47,359 nt of DNA. Origin: Alphaproteobacteria bacterium. GTDB taxonomy: Bacteria; Pseudomonadota; Alphaproteobacteria; Micropepsales; Micropepsaceae. Positions within the stretch are counted from its first letter, which is position 1. The number at the start of each line of letters is the position of its first letter. The notes beneath the pieces were generated by a model that saw only the letters and a program-made list of their open reading frames with translations, was not told the DNA's origin and did not search any database. A program made the position numbers and the translations under genes. The stretch is taken from contig CANFDA010000003.1 of assembly GCA_947445215.1 (NCBI GenBank), positions 1-47,359 on the forward strand, in the 5' to 3' direction. Positions 18,335 through 27,478 of the stretch are shown one piece after another.

Positions 18335-18526
18335 ATGTCCTATATCGACAAGTCGCTGGGCAAAAGCGAAACCGTGATCGTGCGGGCTCGCTTCTATTGG
18401 CTTTATGATTTCGCCGCCTGGGGCAGTGTGCTGGTGCCGGGCTTAGCGCTGCTGCTGTTCGCCGCCCGCGCCCAGCAGGGCGGCGGCAAGGCCCGCGCCC
18501 AAAACATGCATACGCAACATTCGTAA
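18335..18526 (+). CDS. 63-aa ORF resembling only the N-terminus of bacterial PH-domain (YdbT/bPH2-like) membrane proteins; possible gene fragment
   Basis: MSYIDKSLGKSETVIVRARFYWLYDFAAW... resembles N-termini of PH-domain proteins, then an unrelated short tail. Confidence 0.45.
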   Translation: MSYIDKSLGKSETVIVRARFYWLYDFAAWGSVLVPGLALLLFAARAQQGGGKARAQNMHTQHS

Positions 18527-18671
18527 ATCCCCGGCACGTAACTATTCCTTTCTAGCGGGGGTCTGGTTAAAGCCCTGTGAAGCATCGAAAATCCGGCCTA
18601 GATGGCAGGGGTGGACACCGGTTTGGGCTTGGCCTATACCCGCCCGCCTTGGGCGCAAGTCCAAGCCATGC

Positions 18672-18748
<77 letters not shown>

Positions 18749-18755
18749 TCGTAAG

Positions 18756-18792
18756 CACACGGCTTAGGTCCTTTTCGGACCTAAGCCGTGTG
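18756..18792. other. 16-bp perfect hairpin just after tRNA-fMet (no U-tract)
   Basis: CACACGGCTTAGGTCC-TTTTC-GGACCTAAGCCGTGTG. Confidence 0.7.
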
Positions 18793-18859
18793 TGCAAACG
18801 AAGTCCCCGCCAAAGCGGGACCCAGTTGTGGAAGCACCTCTGCCGCAGGAAGAGCATCG

Positions 18860-19264
18860 ATGACCGCCACGCCCATGGCCCCGGTTTCCTGGGGCGAGCT
18901 GATCGACAAGATCACGATTCTCGAAATCAAGGCCGAGCGCCTCACCGACGCGGCCAAGCGCGACAGTGTCGTCACCGAACTGACGCTGCTTTCCGAGATC
19001 GCGGCCGCCGCGCAGCAAAAGCCGGACGTGGCCGCGCTGACGGCGCAGTTGAAGGCCGTCAACGAAGCGCTGTGGGAGATCGAGGACCATATCCGCGACA
19101 AGGAAGCGGCCCAGGAATTCGACGCCCGCTTCATCGAACTGGCCCGTGCGGTCTATGTCACCAACGACCGGCGGGCGGCGCTGAAGCGCGATCTCAACCG
19201 CGTGCTAGGCTCCGGCCTGGTGGAAGAGAAGAGCTACAAGCCCTATACTGCGGGTGCGAAATAG
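18860..19264 (+). CDS. DUF6165 family protein
   Basis: VSWGELIDKITILEIKAERL ... ALWEIEDHIRDKEAAQEFDARFIELARAVYVTNDRRAALKRDLN. Confidence 0.8.
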   Translation: MTATPMAPVSWGELIDKITILEIKAERLTDAAKRDSVVTELTLLSEIAAAAQQKPDVAALTAQLKAVNEALWEIEDHIRDKEAAQEFDARFIELARAVYVTNDRRAALKRDLNRVLGSGLVEEKSYKPYTAGAK

Positions 19265-19440
19265 CACGGAATTCCAGGCATTTCAGTACCGTTCCGGACC
19301 GGAGCCGCCTCTTTTCTGGGCATGCTTTCCGGCGTAACAGGATAGCGATTGCTTCGGGCCGGTGGGCCGCCATATAACCCCGGCCCGCACGGCACTAAAA
19401 TTCACCTACTGGCGCAATTCGACTGGTCGAAGGGATATGC

Positions 19441-19857
19441 ATGGCAGTCCATATTTCACCCGAATACCGGCCCTTGGAATCCGAGCCCTTCATGAATGAG
19501 AAGCAGCGGGAATATTTCCGCCGCAAGCTCAACGGCATGAAGGACGAGATCCTGCGCGAAAGCCGCGAGACCATCCAGAATTTGCAGGCCGAGACGGTGC
19601 CGCATGCCGACCTGGCCGACCGTGCTTCGACAGAAGCCGAGCGCCAACTGGAACTGCGCACCCGCGACCGACAGCGCAAGCTGATCGCCAAGATCGACGC
19701 GGCGCTGCGCCGGATCGACGACGGCTCCTACGGCTTCTGCGAGGAAGGCGGCGAGCCGATCAGCCTCAAGCGCCTGGATGCCCGCCCGATCGCCACCCTG
19801 TCGATTGAAGCGCAGGAGCGCCATGAAAGACGCGAAAAAGTCTATCGCGACGACTAG
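19441..19857 (+). CDS. dksA: RNA polymerase-binding protein DksA
   Basis: MNEKQREYFRRKLNGMKDEILRESRETIQNLQ ... YGFCEEGGEPISLKRLDARPIATLSIEAQERHERREKVYRDD. Confidence 0.93.
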   Translation: MAVHISPEYRPLESEPFMNEKQREYFRRKLNGMKDEILRESRETIQNLQAETVPHADLADRASTEAERQLELRTRDRQRKLIAKIDAALRRIDDGSYGFCEEGGEPISLKRLDARPIATLSIEAQERHERREKVYRDD

Positions 19858-19878
19858 CTTCGTCTGGCATCAAAGAAT

Positions 19879-19909
19879 AAAGCCCGCGTCTTGCGGCGCG
19901 GGCTTTTTT
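19879..19909 (+). terminator. Rho-independent terminator after dksA
   Basis: AAAGCCCGCG-TCTTGCGG-CGCGGGCTTTTTT. Confidence 0.85.
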
Positions 19910-19993
19910 GTCTCACGGGCGTCCCCGCATTTTGCCGGGCGTGAGAATTTTAGAAATCAGATTTCGAAATGGACGTCTCCACTTACCAAGACA

Positions 19994-20446
19994 TCAGGAT
20001 GTCGGAGAGATTCGGGCTTCGGCGATCTGGGCCAGGTTGACGGTGTATGCCTGGGTGATGTCCTCGGCGCGGACGATGCCCGTCACCTTGAGATCGCGCA
20101 GTTCGTTGTTCAGGCGCACCGGCTGGCGGCCATCGATGACGAAATTGCCGTTGGGCAGAACCAGCGCCACCAGCGCGGCCAGTGTCAGGTTGATGGATTC
20201 GGAGCGGTTGATCGAACCATTGCCGGTGTTGGAGCTATCCGAGCCCAGATCGACCAGGCTGCCGGGCGTGATGGCGCTGGGCAGCAGGGTTTCCACGCCG
20301 AAGAAATTGCCCAGGCTGGCGCTGTCGGAATTGGCGCGCGAGCGGGCCGTGGAGTTCTGCATCTGGGCGGCGTCGGCCACGGTGATGTTCACCGTGATGA
20401 TGTCGCCGACATTGGAGGCGCGCGGATCGCGGAAGAAGCTACGGGC
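19994..20446 (-). pseudogene. flgH: flgH (flagellar L-ring protein) fragment, truncated at both ends
   Basis: ARSFFRDPRASNVGDIITVNITVADAAQMQNSTARSRAN...NGSINRSESINLTLAALVALVLPNGNFVIDGRQPVRLNNELRDLKVTGIVRAEDI...LAQIAEARISPTS*. Confidence 0.8.
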
Positions 20447-20908
20447 ACCCGCCTGCTGGTCGAGGCGCGTTCGCTGGCGGCCCTGAAGCAGTATGACAAT
20501 GCGCTGGACCTGATCGGTGTGGACGAAAGCGCCGAAGTGAAGCAGCTGCGCGCCGACATCTGTTGGGACAGCGGCGATTGGGCCGTGGCGGCGCAGAAGC
20601 TGGAAGAAATGCTGGCCCCAGCAATGGCCGAGCCCACCCTGGGCGCGGAAGACCGCATGAGGGCGCTGCGCGCCGCGGTGGCCTATTCGCTGGCCAATGA
20701 CGAAAAGAGCCTGGATCGGCTGCGCACCACGCTAACGCCAAAGCTCAAGGGCAGCAGCGAAGCCAACCTGTTCGCCGTGCTGTCGCAGCCCATCGAGATG
20801 CACGGCCGGGCCTTCCGCGAAGTGGCGGCGCGGATGGCGTCGGTGGATACGCTGAAGACGTTCATGAGCGACTTCCAGAAGAAGTTCGCGGCGCCAAAGG
20901 GTAGCTAG
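20443..20908 (+). pseudogene. C-terminal fragment of a TPR-like protein
   Basis: TRLLVEARSLAALKQYDNALDLIGVDESAEVKQLRADICWDSGDWAVAAQKLEEML...; no independent start; joins the flgH fragment directly. Confidence 0.6.
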
Positions 20909-20916
20909 TTTAATTT

Positions 20917-21057
20917 CCCCCATCCGTCGCAACTCGGGTCGGCGAAGTGCCGACACCTCGTTGCGACAGCTTCCCCCGCTCGTCGCTTCACTCGCGGGGC
21001 AAGGAGGCTGGCGGATGCTGCGGGTCGCCCGGTGGCTCCGCTGCCGGGCTGGCGCTA
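20917..21057. repeat. Dispersed intergenic repeat, copy 2
   Basis: Shares a 24-nt identical block and further blocks with 427-575; fills the gap between two convergent stop codons. Confidence 0.7.
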
Positions 21058-21528
21058 ATGCTTCGTCACCAAGGCGCGAAAACCCTCAACCACCGCCTCA
21101 TACGTCGGCTTCTTGAACGGCACGATCACGCTGGTGATGTCGTCCAGATCGAACCATTTCCAGTCCGAGAATTCCGGCTCGTGCAGGGAGAGGTCGATAT
21201 CGGTGTCATGGCCGGTGAAGCGCATCAGGAACCATTTCTGCTTCTGGCCCCGGAATTTGCCGTGAAAGGCGATGCCGACCAGATACGCCGGCAGGTCATA
21301 GGTGATCCAGTCCGGCATTTCGGCGATGATCTCGGCCTTGTCCGTGCCGGTCTCTTCCATCAGCTCGCGCAGCGCGGCCTGGCGCGGCTCCTCGCCGTCA
21401 TCGATGCCACCCTGCGGCATCTGCCAGCCCTCCACTGTCTGGTCGATGCGTTTGCCCGCAAAGACCCTGCCCTCGTCATTGATGAGCATGATGCCGACAC
21501 AGGGCCGGTACGGAAGATCGGAAGACAT
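21055..21528 (-). CDS. rppH: RNA pyrophosphohydrolase (Nudix)
   Basis: LPYRPCVGIMLINDEGRVFAGKRID...WQMPQGGIDDGEEPRQAALRELMEETGTDKAEII. Confidence 0.93.
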   Translation of the reverse strand: MSSDLPYRPCVGIMLINDEGRVFAGKRIDQTVEGWQMPQGGIDDGEEPRQAALRELMEETGTDKAEIIAEMPDWITYDLPAYLVGIAFHGKFRGQKQKWFLMRFTGHDTDIDLSLHEPEFSDWKWFDLDDITSVIVPFKKPTYEAVVEGFRALVTKH

Positions 21529-21539
21529 GAAGGACGCGC

Positions 21540-22586
21540 CTATTGAGGAGCGGTCACTATCGCGGAGACGGGGACCAAATCAAACCCCCGGGACTGCAAA
21601 CCCTTCGCCCCCAGCGCGATGCGCTCGACCGACACCGGATAGAGGAACGCGGTGCCCACGGCGCTGCCATGGGTGCGGGCAGTGTTTTCCAGTTCCGCCA
21701 GGCGACGGTCGATTTCCAGCGCGCTCTGGATGGTGTCGAGGCTCTGTGCGCCTTGCGCGAAGGGCGCGCCCAGGCTGCCCGCCACGGTGGGTGCTACCGA
21801 GCGCGAAGTGCCGCCCGTGTCATAAAAATAAAGGCCGCGCCGCGACAGGGTGGTTAGGATGGGGGCGAGCGCTTCGGAATCCGACAGGAGGCGGTCGCCC
21901 AGAAGATTGGTGACGCCGGCATAGCCGGTGAAGCGGGTCAGCGCCCAGTTCAGGCGCTCGGCGTTGACCGAGCTCATGCTTCCGACGCGCAGTGTGTAAG
22001 GTCCCGGATCGCAGTCCGGAAAATCGAACGGCTCCATCGGCACTTGCAGCACCAATTCATGACCGGCGGCGCGCGCCGCCGACAGCCATCGCGGCACATC
22101 GGATGCATAGGGCAACAGTCCCACCGTCACCGCAGGCGGCAATCCGGTGATCGCGGCCTGCGTCGCCTTGGCGGAGAGGCCCAAGCCCGTCATCACGATG
22201 GGGATCTTCAACTTTCCGGCAGCAGCAGGCGCGGCGTAAGCGATCATGGGCTTGCGCCCGTCATCGGCGAGGCGCGGCAAGGGCCCCACGAGAATTCTCG
22301 ATCAGCGCCGGGTCTGCGATCAGGGCGCGGCCCGCATGATGGGTCGCGGTCACGGCGGGCATGGCGGTATCGGGCGTGGGTTCGGCGCGCATAGCGTGCG
22401 CGGGCTGTTCGCGCATGGCTGGCGGCAGAAGCGTAAGACGGACCGAAGCCCGCTGCGCCCCGCCCAAAAGCATGATGGTGGCGGCGGTGCCGGCCAGGGC
22501 GCAGGCCAGCGCCGCGCCGACAAGGGCAAGCGAACGCGCCGCCTTGGATGCGGCGCCGAATCCTGGCTGTCGGCATAGACGGTCAT
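21540..22586 (-). pseudogene. Divergent polysaccharide deacetylase (YibQ/DUF610-like), frameshifted
   Basis: 21540-22289 encodes GPLPRLADDGRKPMIAYA...KIPIVMTGLGLSAKATQAAI...; upstream TM/linker (LALVGAALACALAGTAATIMLLGG...ALIADPALIENSRG) is in another frame; switch at GTGGGGCCC. Confidence 0.7.
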
Positions 22587-22620
22587 GCCGCCATGAAAGC
22601 GCGGCGTGGTTTAAGGATGA

Positions 22621-23091
22621 TTAACGCGGGGCCGGATTGGTCGGATTTCCGCGCCCGGCGGGCAGGCAATTGGCAGGCAGGCCCCAGCCACCCCGGCCAC
22701 GCCCCGCGAACGCACCCCGGCCTTCACCGCCACGGCCCGCACTGAAGCCACGGCCCTGGCCGCGTCCAAACCCGCCCCGCGCCCCGGGCGCGGGGCAATC
22801 CGCCTGCGCCGCTGCCGGGCGGCCGGGCGTAGCTGTGTCCGCTAATGCAGGCGCTTCGCTGCTGCCGGGAAAATTGGGCTGGGGCGGCGCTTGCGGCGCG
22901 GGCAGCGTTGCCCCGCCCAGATTCGGCGTGGCCACAGCGCAGGGATTTAACGGGGTGCAGCCGCTGGAATTGGTCTGCACGGAACTGAGCGGCGGCGACA
23001 CAGCCGCCACCGTGCCCGTGATGCCCTGCGCCAGCGCCGGTAAGGCGACAAGCACGGCAAGGGCGGCGGCAAGGCAGGCGGAACGGCGCAC
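22621..23091 (-). CDS. Secreted hypothetical protein with RG/RGG-rich C-terminus
   Basis: Signal peptide MRRSACLAAALAVLVALPALAQG; GARGGFGRGQGRGFSAGRGGEGRGAFAGRGRGGWG. Confidence 0.55.
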   Translation of the reverse strand: MRRSACLAAALAVLVALPALAQGITGTVAAVSPPLSSVQTNSSGCTPLNPCAVATPNLGGATLPAPQAPPQPNFPGSSEAPALADTATPGRPAAAQADCPAPGARGGFGRGQGRGFSAGRGGEGRGAFAGRGRGGWGLPANCLPAGRGNPTNPAPR

Positions 23092-23231
23092 GGTGTCTAT
23101 CCCGGAGATTTCGAGCTGATTGATGTAGGGAGCTTTCCCCCGCCGCGCAAATATCCCGCGAATGTCACCAAGTGTCTCAAACGCAAAGGGCCGCCCGAAG
23201 GGAGCGCCCCCGCGTTTCGTCTGTGTGAGGA

Positions 23232-24551
23232 TTAGTTCCTGGCCGCCGCCGTGTTGGTCGGCGCTTCGGTGGCCGAAGCGACGGTCATGGTGCCGTTGAC
23301 CAGATCCAGCGCATAGGCGAGCTGGAAGTCGTCATACTTCTTGCCCGGCGCGGGCTTGATCACCGGCGCGTTGATGCGCTGCTTCGGCACCGGCTCGCCC
23401 GCCAGATGGCCGCGCAGATCGGCTTCCGAGCCGCGCTGCAACAGCTTAGGGACCGCGCTCTCGTCGCCCTGCGCCACCTGGATGTCGGGCACGATGCCCT
23501 GCGCCTGGATCGAATGGCCCGACGGCGTGTAGTAGCGCGCCGTGGTCAGGCGCAGCGCGCCGCCGCCTTGACCCAAAGGAATAATCGTCTGCACCGAACC
23601 CTTGCCGAAGCTGGTCATACCGATGATCGTGGCGCGCTTGTGATCCTGCAACGCGCCCGCGACGATCTCCGAGGCGGAAGCGCTGCCGGCATTGACCAGC
23701 ACGATGATCTTCTTGCCTTCGGCGATGTCGCCCGACTTGGCGTCATAGCGCTGGGTGTCGTCATTCTGGCGGCCGCGCGTCGAGACGATCTCGCCGGTGG
23801 CGAGCAGATCGTCCGACACCTGGATCGCCTGGTCGAGCAGGCCGCCCGGATTGTTGCGCAGGTCGAGCACATAACCCTTGATGCCCGGGCCGATCTGGCG
23901 CTTCAGCTCGCGCACCGCGCGCTCCAGGCCCGCGGCGGTCTGCTGGTTGAAACCGGGCATGCGGATGTAACCGACATTGCCTTCGCGACGGAAATTGATC
24001 GCGCCCACCTGCACGATCGCGCGCTGCAGTTGCACGTCGAAAGGCTTCTTCTCGCCTTCACGGATCACGGTGAGGGTAATGCGCGAACCGGCGGGACCGC
24101 GCATCTTGTCGATGGCGTCGTTCATAGGCAGGCCCATGATCGAGACGCCGTCGATGGCGCCGATCTTGTCGCCCGACTTGATGCCGGCCTTGGCTGCGGG
24201 CGTGCCGTCGATGGGCGAGATTACCTTGATCAGGCCCTCTTCCTGCGTCACCTCGATGCCGACACCCCCGAACTGGCCGCGGGTCGTGATCTGCATGTCG
24301 CCATAGCTCTTGGGATCCATGTAGGCGGAATGCGGATCGAGATCGGAGACCATACCCTGGATGGCGGCGCTGATGAGGTCGCGGTCCTGAACCGGGCGCA
24401 CATAGTTGGCGCGCACGCGCTCAAAGGCGTCGGAGAAGAGATCCAGCTGGCGATAGGCGGAGGCGTCGTCGGCCCCTTTGGCGCTCATCACGCCCAGGGC
24501 GGCGCCGAAGCCCACCACAACACCCAAACCGGCCAGCGCGACGCGTTTCAT
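23232..24551 (-). CDS. ctpA: S41 family C-terminal processing peptidase
   Basis: PDZ domain GVGIEVTQEEGLIKVISPIDGTPAAKAGIKSGDKI; YVLDLRNNPGGLLDQAI; VLVNAGSASASEIVAGALQDHKRATIIG. Confidence 0.93.
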   Translation of the reverse strand: MKRVALAGLGVVVGFGAALGVMSAKGADDASAYRQLDLFSDAFERVRANYVRPVQDRDLISAAIQGMVSDLDPHSAYMDPKSYGDMQITTRGQFGGVGIEVTQEEGLIKVISPIDGTPAAKAGIKSGDKIGAIDGVSIMGLPMNDAIDKMRGPAGSRITLTVIREGEKKPFDVQLQRAIVQVGAINFRREGNVGYIRMPGFNQQTAAGLERAVRELKRQIGPGIKGYVLDLRNNPGGLLDQAIQVSDDLLATGEIVSTRGRQNDDTQRYDAKSGDIAEGKKIIVLVNAGSASASEIVAGALQDHKRATIIGMTSFGKGSVQTIIPLGQGGGALRLTTARYYTPSGHSIQAQGIVPDIQVAQGDESAVPKLLQRGSEADLRGHLAGEPVPKQRINAPVIKPAPGKKYDDFQLAYALDLVNGTMTVASATEAPTNTAAARN

Positions 24552-25846
24552 TTCTTTGCCTTCCTCAAATCGATGCTGAGCCATGGCGCGGGGTCTTGCC
24601 ATTTGCCGTCACTTCGAAGTTCGAAGTAGAGCCTGCCATCACCGTCTTTACCCGGCATGGTTCCGACGGGTTCACCCGCCAGCAGCTCGTCGTTCGGACG
24701 CACCGTAACCTGTCCCAGCCCCGCCAAGACCAGATCGTAGCCGGTGCTGATTTCCAGGATCAAGACATATCCGGACTTATGGTAAGGACCGGCGAACAAA
24801 ACCTTGCCGTCGGCCGGCGCAATCACCTGCGCGCCCGGCAGCACGGCGAAGCTGGATCCCGGTCCGAAACCGGAACCCGGCGGCAGCAGGGTCCCCACCA
24901 CCGGCGGCAAAAGCGAGCCTTTGGCGATGGAAAAGCCGCCGCCAGCGCGGGATTCCACCGTCACCACCCCATCCGGCGCATCGGCGCGGCGCAGGCGAGC
25001 GATGCGGGCCAGAAGCATCCGGAAGTCCGCCGCCTGGGCGGCGATGCCCGCCAGTTCCTTTTGCAGGGTTCCGTACGTTCCGGCAGCGTCCTGCGCCTCG
25101 CGTTCCTTTTCCGCCAGCAGCAGCACCAGTTCGCCCCGCGCCGTCGTCAGCGATTTTTCCGTGACGTCGGCCTGCTGGCGCTTCGATGCCAGTTCGGCGC
25201 GGGTGCGCGCCAGCTCTTCCAGCCGCCGCGACAACGCCGCCGCCCGCGCATAGACCGGCGGCAGCGACGCCCCGATCAGCATGGAGCCCCGCGCCGCGCC
25301 CAGCGCATCATCCGGCTTCAGCGCCAGCGCCGGCGGCATGTCGTGCTGCAGCCGTTGCAGCACCGCCAGCAATTGCGTCACCGCGACACGGTCGCGGGCA
25401 AAGCCCGCGCCAAGACGCGCATCCTCCGCCACCAGCGTCCCGACAGCCTGCGTCTGCGCTTCGCGGTCGATTTCCAATTGTCCGATCTGCGACGCGGTGG
25501 CGATCAGTCTTTTGCGCACATTGGCGGCCTGCGCCGACAGCGCGTCGCGCTTTTCCCGCGCCGCCGTCACTTGCGGTGTGCCCTGCTCGATGCGGCTGTT
25601 GAGCGCCTGCAACTGCTGCGCACTGGACGGCATCTGCGACAGGGTGCGGGCGGGCACGGCGCGGGAAAGATCGAGTGGCTGTTCCAGTGGCGCATCCTGG
25701 CGAAAAGCCGGGCGCGGTAGCGGCCGCATGATGTTGACGATCTTGGGCCGCGGCTTCGCGGCGGGCTTGCGCGTTTGCGCGGCGCTCTCCCGCGCTGGCG
25801 CCAGCAGCGCCGCCGAGAGAAGAAGTAAGAGCGCTGTCCGCGTCAG
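24548..25846 (-). CDS. envC: Murein hydrolase activator EnvC / M23-type LytM-domain protein; candidate CTG start
   Basis: Coiled-coil N-terminal half, degenerate M23 C-terminus (APADGKVLFAGPYHKSGYVLILEISTGYDLVLAGL); signal peptide LTRTALLLLLSAALLAPARESAAQ lies upstream of the first ATG (25729). Confidence 0.85.
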   Translation of the reverse strand: MTRTALLLLLSAALLAPARESAAQTRKPAAKPRPKIVNIMRPLPRPAFRQDAPLEQPLDLSRAVPARTLSQMPSSAQQLQALNSRIEQGTPQVTAAREKRDALSAQAANVRKRLIATASQIGQLEIDREAQTQAVGTLVAEDARLGAGFARDRVAVTQLLAVLQRLQHDMPPALALKPDDALGAARGSMLIGASLPPVYARAAALSRRLEELARTRAELASKRQQADVTEKSLTTARGELVLLLAEKEREAQDAAGTYGTLQKELAGIAAQAADFRMLLARIARLRRADAPDGVVTVESRAGGGFSIAKGSLLPPVVGTLLPPGSGFGPGSSFAVLPGAQVIAPADGKVLFAGPYHKSGYVLILEISTGYDLVLAGLGQVTVRPNDELLAGEPVGTMPGKDGDGRLYFELRSDGKWQDPAPWLSIDLRKAKK

Positions 25847-25847
25847 A

Positions 25848-27377
25848 TCAGGCCTCGCGCTTGAGCAGGGAGTGTCCGGTCATCGCGGCGGGCGCGGGCA
25901 GGCCCATCAGGTCGAGCATGGTGGGCGCGACATCCGCCAGCCGCCCATTCTGCAGCGATCCGCGCGGGCCGTTCACCACGATCACCGGCACATCCAGTGT
26001 GGTGTGGGCGGTGAAAGGTTCCTTGGTGTGCGGGTCTTCCATCATCTCGATATTGCCGTGATCGGCGGTGACCAGCATGACGCCGCCCATCTTTTCGATG
26101 GCGATGCGCAAGCGGCCCAGCGCCCCGTCGATGGTCTCCACCGCCGTCAGCGCCGCTGCCATGATACCGGTATGGCCCACCATGTCGGGATTGGCGTAGT
26201 TGCAGACGATAAGATCGTATTTGCCGGACAGGATCGCCGCTTCCAGCTTGTCAGTGACTTCGGGCGCACTCATGGCGGGCTGGAGATCATAGGTCGCCAC
26301 CCGGGGGCTGGGGACCAGGATACGGTCCTCGCCATCGAACTGTGTTTCACGTCCGCCATTCAGGAAGAAGGTGACATGGGCGTATTTCTCGGTCTCGGCG
26401 ATGCGCAGCTGCTTCAGGCCGCGGCCCGCAATCACCTCGCCCAATGTCTCGCGCACATCTTCCGGCGGAAACACGGACGCCATCAGCGCATTCAGCTTTT
26501 CCGAATATTCGGTCAGGCCGGCGGCGGCGGCGAATTTCACCATCCGTCCGCGCGCGAAGCCTTCAAAGGCGGAATCGAGCAGCGAGGCGGAAATCTCGCG
26601 GGCGCGGTCGGCGCGGAAATTTCCGAACAGCAGCACATCGCCGTCTTGCGCCCCGGCATATTCTTCCAGCACCACGGGCAACAGGAATTCATCAGTGACA
26701 TCGGCGGCATAGGAAGCGTCAATCGCCGCCAGCGGATCGGCGAAGCGGGCGGCCTCGCCATTGACGATGGCGGCATAGGCCTTCTCCACCCGGTCCCACC
26801 GCTTGTCGCGGTCCATGCCATAAAAGCGGCCGCACAGCGTCGCCAGCCGTACGCCCGAAATGCCCGCGATGTCGCCCAGGAATTTCTCGACAAAACCGCG
26901 CGCGCTTTTCGGCGGCGTGTCACGGCCATCGAGGAACGCATGAATGAAGACTGGCAGGCCTGCCGCCGCCTTCACCAGCGCCGCGATGTGATCCTGGTGT
27001 GAATGCACGCCGCCCGGAGACATCAGTCCCATGATATGCAACGCCCCGCCTGTACTTTTCGCTTTGTTGATGAGATCGACCAGCACCGGGCGCGAGGCCA
27101 GCTCGCCTTCCTCGATGGCGACATCGATACGCGGCAGGTCCTGCGCCACGACGCGGCCGGAACCGATATTCATGTGGCCGACTTCGGAATTTCCCATCTG
27201 GCCGCGCGGCAACCCGACCGCTGCGCCGGAGGTGGCCAGCAGCGCATAGGGGCTGTCGGTCAGCATGCGGGTGAAATTGGGCGTCCGCGCTTTGGCGATG
27301 GCGTTGTCTGCGGCGTCTTCCGGACGCCAACCCCAGCCATCGAGAATGCAAAGCAAGGCAGGGCGCGGACGAGTCAC
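25848..27377 (-). CDS. gpmI: 2,3-bisphosphoglycerate-independent phosphoglycerate mutase (GTG start)
   Basis: RPALLCILDGWGWRPEDAADNAIAKARTPNF ... GNSEVGHMNIGSGRVVAQDLPRID ... VTADHGNIEMM. Confidence 0.96.
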   Translation of the reverse strand: MTRPRPALLCILDGWGWRPEDAADNAIAKARTPNFTRMLTDSPYALLATSGAAVGLPRGQMGNSEVGHMNIGSGRVVAQDLPRIDVAIEEGELASRPVLVDLINKAKSTGGALHIMGLMSPGGVHSHQDHIAALVKAAAGLPVFIHAFLDGRDTPPKSARGFVEKFLGDIAGISGVRLATLCGRFYGMDRDKRWDRVEKAYAAIVNGEAARFADPLAAIDASYAADVTDEFLLPVVLEEYAGAQDGDVLLFGNFRADRAREISASLLDSAFEGFARGRMVKFAAAAGLTEYSEKLNALMASVFPPEDVRETLGEVIAGRGLKQLRIAETEKYAHVTFFLNGGRETQFDGEDRILVPSPRVATYDLQPAMSAPEVTDKLEAAILSGKYDLIVCNYANPDMVGHTGIMAAALTAVETIDGALGRLRIAIEKMGGVMLVTADHGNIEMMEDPHTKEPFTAHTTLDVPVIVVNGPRGSLQNGRLADVAPTMLDLMGLPAPAAMTGHSLLKREA

Positions 27378-27478
27378 AGGATCACCAGGTTGCTGGGGTT
27401 GACGCTATTGGATTGGCGGCCTTCGCCGCCGGGGCCCCATTCATCGAGAATACAGAGCAAAACAGGGCGCGAAGTCAT
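27374..27478 (-). other. 34-aa upstream ORF mimicking the GpmI N-terminus; overlaps the gpmI GTG start by 4 nt (GTGA)
   Basis: MTSRPVLLCILDEWGPGGEGRQSNSVNPSNLVIL* versus GpmI MTRPRPALLCILDGWGWRPED; TATAAT box at 27494-27499 (-). Confidence 0.6.

Noticed and set aside
19441-19857. DksA with only one cysteine in the zinc-finger region
   Set aside because: From memory this is the usual form of DksA in alphaproteobacteria, so not unusual here.
19778-20908. 376-aa plus-strand ORF in the ORF track
   Set aside because: Its N-terminal two-thirds is the antisense of dksA's end and the flgH remnant; only the last ~150 aa (TPR-like) looks like real protein.
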